Origin: Paramacrobiotus metropolitanus
Lineage: Eukaryota > Tardigrada > Eutardigrada > Parachela > Macrobiotidae
Direction: 5' to 3'
Assembly (NCBI RefSeq): GCF_019649055.1
Contig: NW_026570563.1
Coordinates: 1-41,421 of the forward strand
Length of the DNA stretch: 41,421 nt
The stretch's first letter is position 1. Each line of letters opens with the position of its first letter. The position numbers and the translations under genes were made by a program. Below, in pieces: positions 1 through 10,900 of the stretch. Below the pieces are notes generated by a model, which saw only the letters and a program-made list of their open reading frames with translations, had not been told where the DNA came from and did not search any database.

Positions 1-912
1 TTACAGAGCAAACTGTTGCAAACAGCGTCGCAAAATGAAGCTAACGACTTGGCAATCACAGCAGACTGTGGGGATGTCAAATAGGGGTGCTTTGGACTTG
101 GTTACATATGGTAACCATATATATTACAATGGTAACGCTACCGTTACCAAAGGTCATGGGGTCAGATATCAAAATCTTTTACTTTTTTGGACTCAGGAAG
201 AGAAACTGATCAAAACCGTCCATAGAACACGTAGTTTTTGTGCCACCCGGCCATTTTCACTTAAACCCCGCCTCCCAACGATCCGGATTGGTCGGTATGC
301 GTTATTATGTCTGTAATACTTATATGATTAGGAAGGGTGGTACCTACCTGATACGAACGTCCGCCACGCCCATCCTGACCCACCCCAAAAGTTTCCGTCA
401 TTAAAGCGGCCGGTACTAAATGTGACCTTACATTTGCAAATCTGAAGATTCATTGCGTTCACCCGATTTCGAGGTTTCGATGAACCGGCTGAACCGACTA
501 TCAGACCAAAAAACGAACTATTGAACCTTTTTTTTCACGTCAAATCATTCTGGGTAGTCGGCAAAGACTTTTTCAAAAGGTCACCAACCAGAGTTATACA
601 CTATAAATGGTCACGTGACCACCGAATCTATGAGTTAGGAAAGGTCACCCAGGTGACCTTTACCAATTTCTGACTCAGGAAGAAAAACTAATAGTATTTG
701 CCCATAAAAAACAACGTTGAAATTTGAAATTACCGAAACTCATTAAGCCACGCCCAAAACCAAGTTACATAGGTAACACGTAACCAAAAGATGTGACCGA
801 CATGTATTTCATACTATTTTTGCTCAAAAAGACGTGACATTTCAAACAAAGAAGAAATCGTCGCAGTTACAAGTAACTTACACGGTAACCGACTATATGT
901 CATGGTAACCAA

Positions 913-1125
913 TGCAGTAACAGGTGCCGTTACAACGGTGGTAGCTGATACTGCTATCATTTTGGTACCGGTTTTAGTAGTTACATTAGTAGCGGGCACC
1001 GCTACTAATTTAATAACGAAAATTGGTACTACAGTGATAGCGGGTACCGCTATCACTGTAGTAACGGGTACCGTTACTACAGTGGTAACGGGCACCGTTA
1101 CCATGTTGGTAACGGGTTACCAACA
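913..1125. repeat. 24-bp palindrome chain, family A reference copy
   Basis: Imperfect to perfect inverted repeats have centres near 925, 949, 973 (degenerate), 997, 1021 (degenerate), 1045, 1069, 1093 and 1115, i.e. a spacing of 24 bp. Clear stems: 985-995 with 999-1009 (11 bp, loop GCA); 1027-1043 with 1047-1063 (17 bp, loop GTA); 1054-1067 with 1071-1084 (14 bp); 1083-1091 with 1095-1103 (9 bp); 1104-1113 with 1116-1125 (10 bp, loop GG). Adjacent hairpins share arms, so the segment can form alternative cruciforms. The core of most repeats is TAACGG-GTA-CCGTTA or its GCGG variant. The same chain stands at the matching place in every monomer. Confidence 0.93.
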
Positions 1126-1279
1126 ATGTTTACAGAGCAAACTGTTGCAAACAGCGTCGCAAATGAAGCTAACGACTTGGCAATTACAGCAGACTGTATG
1201 GGATGTCAAATAGGGGTGCTTTGGACTTGGTTACATATGGTAACCATATATATTACAATGGTAACGCTACCGTTACCAA

Positions 1280-1293
1280 AGGTCATGGGGTCA
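1280..1293. promoter_or_regulatory. AGGTCA-type direct repeat, spacer 2 (reference copy)
   Basis: The sequence AGGTCATGGGGTCA is present just after the GGTAACG hairpin in almost every A, B and C monomer (for example 151-164). In family D the second half-site is GGGTTA. In animals AGGTCA repeats bind nuclear receptors. Whether that applies here depends on the host, which is unknown, so the site is recorded as a conserved motif only. Confidence 0.35.
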
Positions 1294-1440
1294 GATATCA
1301 AAATCTTTTACTTTTTTGGACTCAGGAAGAGAAACTGATCAAAACCGTCCATAGAACACGTAGTTTTTGTGCCACCCGGCCATTTTCACTTAAACCCCGC
1401 CTCCCAACGATCCGGATTGGTCGGTGGGCGTTATTATGTC

Positions 1441-1484
1441 TGTAATACTTATATGATTAGGAAGGGGTGGTACCTACCTGATAC
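1441..1484. repeat. Hypervariable window of the monomer (reference copy)
   Basis: Between the constant TGTAATACTTATAT and GATAC(G or T)A, units differ strongly in sequence and length: GATTAGGAAGGGGTGGTACC here, AGATCGAAATGGGTGC in C, AGTTAGAAATGGGGGGTGGG at 21,447, AGACGAAATGGGGGTGTAAG at 24,846, and AGATCGAAATGTGACC at 34,580. Sequence on either side is conserved. The right edge of each gene-bearing insert abuts this window, and several rearrangements fall beside it. Confidence 0.85.
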
Positions 1485-1732
1485 GAACGTCCGCCACGCC
1501 CATCCTGACCCACCCCAAAAGTTTCCGTCATTAAAGCGGCCGGTACTAAATGTGACCTTACATTTGCAAATCTGAAGATTCATTGCGTTCACCCGATTTC
1601 GAGGTTTCGATGAACCGGCTGAACCGACTATCAGACCAAAAAACGAACTATTGAACCTTTTTTTTCACGTCAAATCATTCTGGGTAGTCGGCAAAGACTT
1701 TTTTCAAAAGGTCACCAACCAGAGTTATACAC

Positions 1733-1752
1733 TATAAATGGTCACGTGACCA
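1733..1752. promoter_or_regulatory. TATAAAT followed by a CACGTG palindrome (reference copy)
   Basis: TATAAAT at 1733-1739 runs into the perfect 14-bp palindrome TGGTCACGTGACCA at 1739-1752, which contains the E-box CACGTG. TATAAATGGTCACGTGAC is nearly invariant across families A, B and D; C has TGTAAAT instead of TATAAAT in most units. Units 21.7 and 22.8 kb break the right arm (GTGACAAAC). It could be a core promoter for satellite transcription, but no RNA evidence is available. Confidence 0.4.
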
Positions 1753-1769
1753 CCGAATCTATGGTTAGG

Positions 1770-1791
1770 AAAGGTCACCCAGGTGACCTTT
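1770..1791. repeat. GGTCACC palindrome, family A form
   Basis: Stems AAAGGTCACC and GGTGACCTTT flank a CA centre. In families C and B the centre becomes CCCGGG and the whole 22-mer is a perfect palindrome (for example 16,476-16,497). The arms contain AGGTCA and TGACCT half-sites in inverted orientation with six bases between. A TGACTCA (AP-1-like) follows at 1802-1808 and is conserved in most units. Confidence 0.85.
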
Positions 1792-4700
1792 TACCAATTT
1801 CTGACTCAGGAAGAAAAACTAATAGTATTTGCCCATAAAAAACAACGTTGAAATTTGAAATTACCGAAACTCATTAAGCCACGCCCAAAACCAAGTTACA
1901 TAGGTAACACGTAACCAAAAGATGTGACCGACATGTATTTCATACTATTTTTGCTCAAAAGACGTGACATTTCAAACAAAGAAGAAATCGTCGCAGTTAC
2001 AAGTAACTTACACGGTAACCGACTATATGTCATGGTAACCAATGCAGTAACAGGTGCCGTTACAACGGTGGTAGCTGATACTGCTATCATTTTGGTACCG
2101 GTTTTAGTAGTTACATTAGTAGCGGGCACCGCTACTAATTTAATAACGAAAATTGGTACTACAGTGATAGCGGGTACCGCTATCACTGTAGTAACGGGTA
2201 CCGTTACTACAGTGGTAACGGGCACCGTTACCATGTTGGTAACGGGTTACCAACAATGTTTACAGAGCAAACTGTTGCAAACAGCGTCGCAAATGAAGCT
2301 AACGACTTGGCAATTACAGCAGACTGTATGGGATGTCAAATAGGGGTGCTTTGGACTTGGTTACATATGGTAACCATATATATTACAATGGTAACGCTAC
2401 CGTTACCAAAGGTCATGGGGTCAGATATCAAAATCTTTTACTTTTTTGGACTCAGGAAGAGAAACTGATCAAAACCGTCCATAGAACACGTAGTTTTTGT
2501 GCCACCCGGCCATTTTCACTTAAACCCCGCCTCCCAACGATCCGGATTGGTCGGTGGGCGTTATTATGTCTGTAATACTTATATGATTAGGAAGGGGTGG
2601 TACCTACCTGATACGAACGTCCGCCACGCCCATCCTGACCCACCCCAAAAGTTTCCGTCATTAAAGCGGCCGGTACTAAATGTGACCTTACATTTGCAAA
2701 TCTGAAGATTCATTGCGTTCACCCGATTTCGAGGTTTCGATGAACCGGCTGAACCGACTATCAGACCAAAAAACGAACTATTGAACCTTTTTTTTCACGT
2801 CAAATCATTCTGGGTAGTCGGCAAAGACTTTTTCAAAAGGTCACCAACCAGAGTTATACACTATAAATGGTCACGTGACCACCGAATCTATGGTTAGGAA
2901 AGGTCACCCAGGTGACCTTTTACCAATTTCTGACTCAGGAAGAAAAACTAATAGTATTTGCCCATAAAAAACAACGTTGAAATTTGAAATTACCGAAACT
3001 CATTAAGCCACGCCCAAAACCAAGTTACATAGGTAACACGTAACCAAAAGATGTGACCGACATGTATTTCATACTATTTTTGCTCAAAAAGACGTGACAT
3101 TTCAAACAAAGAAGAAATCGTCGCAGTTACAAGTAACTTACACGGTAACCGACCATATGTCATGGTAACCAATGCAGTAACAGGTGCCGTTACAACGGTG
3201 GTAGCTGATACTGCTATCATTTTGGTACCGGTTTTAGTAGTTACATTAGTAGCGGGCACCGCTACTAATTTAATAACGAAAATTGGTACTACAGTGATAG
3301 CGGGTACCGCTATCACTGTAGTAACGGGTACCGTTACTACAGTGGTAACGGGCACCGTTACCATGTTGGTAACGGGTTACCAACAATGTTTACAGAGCAA
3401 ACTGTTGCAAACAGCGTCGCAAATGAAGCTAACGACTTGGCAATTACAGCAGACTGTATGGGATGTCAAATAGGGGTGCTTTGGACTTGGTTACATATGG
3501 TAACCATATATATTACAATGGTAACGCTACCGTTACCAAAGGTCATGGGGTCAGATATCAAAATCTTTTACTTTTTTGGACTCAGGAAGAGAAACTGATC
3601 AAAACCGTCCATAGAACACGTAGTTTTTGTGCCACCCGGCCATTTTCACTTAAACCCCGCCTCCCAACGATCCGGATTGGTCGGTGGGCGTTATTATGTC
3701 TGTAATACTTATATGATTAGGAAGGGGTGGTACCTACCTGATACGAACGTCCGCCACGCCCATCCTGACCCACCCCAAAAGTTTCCGTCATTAAAGCGGC
3801 CGGTACTAAATGTGACCTTACATTTGCAAATCTGAAGATTCATTGCGTTCACCCGATTTCGAGGTTTCGATGAACCGGCTGAACCGACTATCAGACCAAA
3901 AAACGAACTATTGAACCTTTTTTTTCACGTCAAATCATTCTGGGTAGTCGGCAAAGACTTTTTCAAAAGGTCACCAACCAGAGTTATACACTATAAATGG
4001 TCACGTGACCACCGAATCTATGAGTTAGGAAAGGTCACCCAGGTGACCTTTACCAATTTCTGACTCAGGAAGAAAAACTAATAGTATTTGCCCATAAAAA
4101 ACAACGTTGAAATTTGAAATTACCGAAACTCATTAAGCCACGCCCAAAACCAAGTTACATAGGTAACACGTAACCAAAAGATGTGACCGACATGTATTTC
4201 ATACTATTTTTGCTCAAAAGACGTGACATTTCAAACAAAGAAGAAATCGTCGCAGTTACAAGTAACTTACACGGTAACCGACCATATGTCATGGTAACCA
4301 ATGCAGTAACAGGTGCCGTTACAACGGTGGTAGCTGATACTGCTATCATTTTGGTACCGGTTTTAGTAGTTACATTAGTAGCGGGCACCGCTACTAATTT
4401 AATAACGAAAATTGGTACTACAGTGATAGCGGGTACCGCTATCACTGTAGTAACGGGTACCGTTACTACAGTGGTAACGGGCACCGTTACCATGTTGGTA
4501 ACGGGTTACCAACAATGTTTACAGAGCAAACTGTTGCAAACAGCGTCGCAAATGAAGCTAACGACTTGGCAATTACAGCAGACTGTATGGGATGTCAAAT
4601 AGGGGTGCTTTGGACTTGGTTACATATGGTAACCATATATATTACAATGGTAACGCTACCGTTACCAAAGGTCATGGGGTCAGATATCAAAATCTTTTAC

Positions 4701-6860
4701 TTTTTTGGACTCAGGAAGAGAAACTGATCAAAACCGTCCATAGAACACGTAGTTTTTGTGCCACCCGGCCATTTTCACTTAAACCCCGCCTCCCAACGAT
4801 CCGGATTGGTCGGTGGGCGTTATTATGTCTGTAATACTTATATGATTAGGAAGGGGTGGTACCTACCTGATACGAACGTCCGCCACGCCCATCCTGACCC
4901 ACCCCAAAAGTTTCCGTCATTAAAGCGGCCGGTACTAAATGTGACCTTACATTTGCAAATCTGAAGATTCATTGCGTTCACCCGATTTCGAGGTTTCGAT
5001 GAACCGGCTGAACCGACTATCAGACCAAAAAACGAACTATTGAACCTTTTTTTTCACGTCAAATCATTCTGGGTAGTCGGCAAAGACTTTTTTCAAAAGG
5101 TCACCAACCAGAGTTATACACTATAAATGGTCACGTGACCACCGAATCTATGGTTAGGAAAGGTCACCCAGGTGACCTTTTACCAATTTCTGACTCAGGA
5201 AGAAAAACTAATAGTATTTGCCCATAAAAAACAACGTTGAAATTTGAAATTACCGAAACTCATTAAGCCACGCCCAAAACCAAGTTACATAGGTAACACG
5301 TAACCAAAAGATGTGACCGACATGTATTTCATACTATTTTTGCTCAAAAGACGTGACATTTCAAACAAAGAAGAAATCGTCGCAGTTACAAGTAACTTAC
5401 ACGGTAACCGACCATATGTCATGGTAACCACTGCAGTAACAGGTGCCGTTACAACGGTGGTAGCTGATGCTGCTACCATTTCGGTACCCGTTTTAGCAGT
5501 TACTTTAGTAGCGGGCACCGCTACTAATGCAATAACGAAAATTGGTACTACAGTGATAGCGGGTACCGCTATCACTGTAGTAACGGGTACCGTTACTACA
5601 GTGGTAACGGGCACCGTTACCATGTTGGTAACGGGTTACCAACAATGTTTACAGAGCAAACTGTTGCAAACAGCGTCGCAAATGAAGCTAACGACTTGGC
5701 AATCACAGCAGACTGTGTGGGAAGTCAAATAGGGGTGCTTTGGACTTGGTAACATATGGTAACCATATATATTACAATGGTAACGCTACCGTTACCAAAG
5801 GTCATGGGGTCAGATATCGAAATCTTTTACTTTTTTGGACTCAGGAAGAGAAACTGATCAAAACCGTCCATAGAACACGTAGTTTTTGTGCCACCCGGCC
5901 ATTTTCACTTAAACCCCGCCTCCCAACGATCCGGATTGGTCGGTGGGCGTTATTATGTCTGTAATACTTATATGATTAGGAAGGGGTGGTACCTACCTGA
6001 TACGAACGTCCGCCACGCCCATCCTGACCCACCCCAAAAGTTTCCGTCATTAAAGCGGCCGGTACTAAATGTGACCTTACATTTGCAAATCTGAAGATTC
6101 ATTGCGTTCACCCGATTTCGAGGTTTCGATGAACCGGCTGAACCGACTATCAGACCAAAAAACGAACTATTGAACCTTTTTTTCACGTCAAATCATTCTG
6201 GGTAGTCGGCAAAGACTTTTTCAAAAGGTCACCAACCAGAGTTATACACTATAAATGGTCACGTGACCACCGAATCTATGAGTTAGGAAAGGTCACCCAG
6301 GTGACCTTTACCATTCTGACTCAGGAAGAAAAACTAATAGTATTTGCCCATAAAAAACAACGTTGAAATTTGAAATTACCGAAACTCATTAAGCCACGCC
6401 CAAAACCAAGTTACATAGGTAACACGTAACCACAAAAGATGTGACCGACATGTATTTCATACTATTTTTGCTCAAAAGACGTGACATTTCAAACAAAGAA
6501 GAAATCGTCGCAGTTACAAGTAACTTACACGGTAACCGACCATATGTCATGGTAACCAATGCAGTAACAGGTGCCGTTACAACGGTGGTAGCTGATACTG
6601 CTATCATTTTGGTACCGGTTTTAGTAGTTACATTAGTAGCGGGCACCGCTACTAATTTAATAACGAAAATTGGTACTACAGTGATAGCGGGTACCGCTAT
6701 CACTGTAGTAACGGGTACCGTTACTACAGTGGTAACGGGCACCGTTACCATGTTGGTAACGGGTTACCAACAAATGTTTACAGAGCAAACTGTTGCAAAC
6801 AGCGTCGCAAATGAAGCTAACGACTTGGCAATCACAGCAGACTGTGTGGGAAGTCAAATA

Positions 6861-7994
6861 GGGGTGCTTTGCACTTGGTTACATATGGTAACCATATATA
6901 TTACAATGGTAACGCTACCGTTACCAAAGGTCATGGGGTCAAATATCAAAATCTTTTACTTTTTCGGACTCAGGAAGAGAAACTGATCAAAACCGTCCAT
7001 AGAACACGTAGTTTTTGTGCCACGGGGCCATTTTCACTTAAACTCCGCCTCCCAACGACCCGGATTGGTCGGTGGGCGTTATTATGTCTGTAATACTTAT
7101 ATAGATAGAAATGGGGGTGCTACCTACCTGATACTAGCGTCCGCCACGCCCATCCTGACCCACCCCAAAAGTTTCCCGTCATTAAAGCGGCCGGTACTAA
7201 ATGTGACCTTACATTTGCAAATCTGAAGATTCATTGCGTTCACCCGATTTCGAGGTTCGATGAACCGGCTGAACCCACTATCGGACCGAAAAACCACCTG
7301 GTGATTCTTTTTTCTCGCGTCAAATCATTTTGGATAGTCGGCAACAACTATTTTCTAAAAGGTCACCCGCCAGAGTTATACACTGTAAATGGTCACGTGA
7401 CCGCAGAAACTATGAGTTAGGAAAGGTCACCCGGGTGACCTTTTACCATTTTCTGACTCAGGAAGAAAAACTAATACATCCTGTCTATCCAAAACGGCGT
7501 TCAAATCTAAAATTACCAAAACCCTCTAAGCCACGCCCACTAACCCAGTTACGTAGGTAACACGTAACCACAAGAAGTGACCAAGAAGTATTTCACACTA
7601 TTTCTGCTCAGAAAAGCGTGGCAAATCAAATAAAATAAAAATCTTTAGCGTTACAAGTGAATTACTAGGTAACCGACCATATGTCATGGTAACCACTGCG
7701 GTAACAAGTACCGTTACAACGGTGGTAGCTGATACTGCTATCATTTTGGTACCCGTTTTAGTAGTTACATTAGTAGCGGGTACCGCAACTAATTTAATAA
7801 CGAAATTAGTACAACAGTGATAGCGGGTACCGCTATCACTGTAGTAACGGGTACCGTTATTATAGTGGTAACGGGCACCGTTACCATGGTGGTAACGGTT
7901 ACCAACAAAGTTAACAGAGCAAACTGTTGCAAACAGCGTCGCAAATGAAGCTAACGACTTGGCAATCACAGCAGACTGTGTGGGAAGTCAAATA
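6861..7994. repeat. Chimeric A/C junction monomer
   Basis: The first part of this unit is A-like (TAGAACACGTAG at about 7,002), whereas from about 7,105 it has C markers (ATAGATAGAAATGG, GTGATTCTTTTTTCTCGCG, ACATCCTGTCTATCC). The switch falls in or beside the hypervariable window after TGTAATACTT, where other breakpoints in this array also fall. A recombination junction between two already diverged families is the simplest reading. Confidence 0.75.
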
Positions 7995-10900
7995 GGGGTG
8001 CTTTGGACTTGGTAACATATGGTAACCATATATATTACAATGGTAACGCTACCGTTACCAAAGGTCATGGGGTCAGATATCGAAATCTTTTATTTTTTGA
8101 ACTCAGGAAGAGAAACTGATCAAAATGGTCCATAAAACGGATAGTTTTTGTGCCACCGGGCCATTTTCACTTAAACCCCGCCTTCGGACGATCCGGATTG
8201 GTCGGTGGGCGTTATTATGTCTGTAATACTTATATAGATCGAAATGGGTGCTACCTACCTGATACTAGCGTCCGCCACACCCACTCTGACCCACCCCAAA
8301 AGTTTCCCGTCATTGAAGCGGCCGGTACTAAATGTGACCTTACATTTGCAAATCTGAAGATTCATTGCGTTCAGCCGTATTCGAGAATTCGATGAACCGG
8401 CTGAACCCACTATCGGACCGAAAAACCACCTGGTGATTCTTTTTTCTCACGTCAAATCATTTTGGGTAGTCGGCAAAAACTTTTTTCCCAAAGGTCACCC
8501 GCCAGAGTTATACACTATAAATGGTCACGTGACCAATGAAACTACAGTACGGAAAGGTCACTCAAGTGACCTTTTACCATTTTCTGACTCAGGAAGAAAA
8601 ACTAATACATCCTGTCCATCCTAAACGGCGTTCAAATCCAAAATCACCAAAACCCTCTAAGCCACGCCCACTAACCCAGTTTCGTAGGTAACACGTAACC
8701 ACAAGAAGTGACCAAGAAGTATTTCACACTATTTCTCCTCAGAAAAGCGTGGCAAATCAAATAAAATAAGAATCTTTAGCGTTACAAGTGAATTACTAGG
8801 TAACCGACCATATGTCATGGTAACCACTGCAGTAACAGGTGCCGTTACAACGGTGGTAGCTGATGCTGCTACCATTTCGGTACCCGTTTTAGCAGTTACT
8901 TTAGTAGCGGGTACCGCAACTAATTTAATAACGAATTAGTACAACAGTGATAGCGGGTACCGCTATCACTGTAGTAACGGGTACCGTTATTATAGTGGTA
9001 ACGGGCACCGTTACCATGGTGGTAACGGTTACCAACAAAGTTAACAGAGCAAACTGTTGCAAACAGCGTCGCAAATGAAGCTAACGACTTGGCAATCACA
9101 GCAGACTGTGTGGGAAGTCAAATAGGGGTGCTTTGGACTTGGTAACATATGGTAACCATATATATTACAATGGTAACGCTACCGTTACCAAAGGTCATGG
9201 GGTCAGATATCGAAATCTTTTATTTTTTTGAACTCAGGAAGAGAAACTGATCAAAATGGTCCATAAAACGGATAGTTTTTGTGCCACCGGGCCATTTTCA
9301 CTTAAACCCCGCCTTCGGACGATCCGGATTGGTCGGTGGGCGTTATTATGTCTGTAATACTTATATAGATCGAAATGGGTGCTACCTACCTGATACTAGC
9401 GTCCGCCACTCCCACTCTGACCCACCCCAAAAGTTTCCCGTCATTAAAGCGGCCGGTACTAAATGTGACCTTACATTTGCAAATCTGAAGATTCATTGCG
9501 TTCACCCGATTTCGAGAATTTCGATGAACCGGCTGAACCCACTATCGGACCGAAAAACCACCTGGTGATTCTTTTTTCTCGCGTCAAATCATTTTGGATA
9601 GTCGGCAACAACTATTTTCTAAAAGGTCACCCGCCAGAGTTATACACTGTAAATGGTCACGTGACCGCAGAAACTACGGTTAGGAAAGGTCACCCGGGTG
9701 ACCTTTTACCATTTTCTGACTCAGGAAGAAAAACTAATACATCCTGTCTATCCAAAACGGCGTTCAAATCTAAAATTACCAAAACCCTCTAAGCCACGCC
9801 CACTAACCCAGTTACGTAGGTAACACGTAACCACAAGAAGTGACCAAGAAGTATTTCACCCTATTTCTGCTCAGAAAAGCGTGGCAAATCAAATAAAATA
9901 AAAATCTTTAGCGTTACAAGTGAATTACTAGGTAACCGACCATATGTCATGGTAACCACTGCGGTAACAAGTACCGTTACAACGGTGGTAGCTGATACTG
10001 CTATCATTTTGGTACCCGTTTTAGTAGTTACATTAGTAGCGGGTACCGCAACTAATTTAATAACGAATTAGTACAACAGTGATAGCGGGTACCGCTATCA
10101 CTGTAGTAACGGGTACCGTTATTATAGTGGTAACGGGCACCGTTACCATGGTGGTAACGGTTACCAACAAAGTTAACAGAGCAAACTGTTGCAAACAGCG
10201 TCGCAAATGAAGCTAACGACTTGGCAATCACAGCAGACTGTGTGGGAAGTCAAATAGGGGTGCTTTGGACTTGGTAACATATGGTAACCATATATATTAC
10301 AATGGTAACGCTACCGTTACCAAAGGTCATGGGGTCAGATATCGAAATCTTTTATTTTTTTGAACTCAGGAAGAGAAACTGATCAAAATGGTCCATAAAA
10401 CGGATAGTTTTTGTGCCACCGGGCCATTTTCACTTAAACCCCGCCTTCGGACGATCCGGATTGGTCGGTGGGCGTTATTATGTCTGTAATACTTATATAG
10501 ATCGAAATGGGTGCTACCTACCTGATACTAGCGTCCGCCACACCCACTCTGACCCACCCCAAAAGTTTCCCGTCATTAAAGCGGCCGGTACTAAATGTGA
10601 CCTTACATTTGCAAATCTGAAGATTCATTGCGTTCACCCGATTTCGAGAATTTCGATGAACCGGCTGAACCCACTATCGGACCGAAAAACCACCTGGTGA
10701 TTCTTTTTTCTCGCGTCAAATCATTTTGGATAGTCGGCAACAACTATTTTCTAAAAGGTCACCCGCCAGAGTTATACACTGTAAATGGTCACGTGACCGC
10801 AGAAACTACGGTTAGGAAAGGTCACCCGGGTGACCTTTTACCATTTTCTGACTCAGGAAGAAAAACTAATACATCCTGTCTATCCAAAACGGCGTTCAAA

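Larger units (their letters stand above)
1..7100. repeat. Satellite family A block (about six units)
   Basis: Units with landmarks at 84, 1213, 2343, 3473, 4602 and 5732, plus the first part of the unit at 6861. Diagnostic variants are ATGATTAGGAAGG after TGTAATACTTAT, CCCAGGTGACC in the GGTCACC palindrome (centre not perfectly symmetric), GTATTTGCCCATAAAA, and a last hairpin TGTTGGTAAC-GG-GTTACCAACA that closes the palindrome chain. Units 1213-4601 are nearly identical, differing mainly in homopolymer lengths and a few bases such as GACTATATG against GACCATATG. The window starts inside a monomer. Confidence 0.9.

Noticed and set aside
1369-1575. 68-codon frame (MPPGHFHLNP start) repeated in most units
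   Set aside because: It is short, passes through the hypervariable window with frequent frame changes between units, and has no conserved start or end across families.
7250-7275. Possible RNA polymerase III B-box (GGTTCGATGAACC)
   Set aside because: Most units read GGTTTCGATGAACC, there is no A-box at suitable distance, and no cloverleaf or terminator follows.
7598-7969. Minus-strand 123-codon frames repeated in family C
   Set aside because: They run through the palindrome chain, consist of Val/Thr-rich and Tyr/Gly-rich periodic sequence, and exist only because one-base losses joined frames on that strand.
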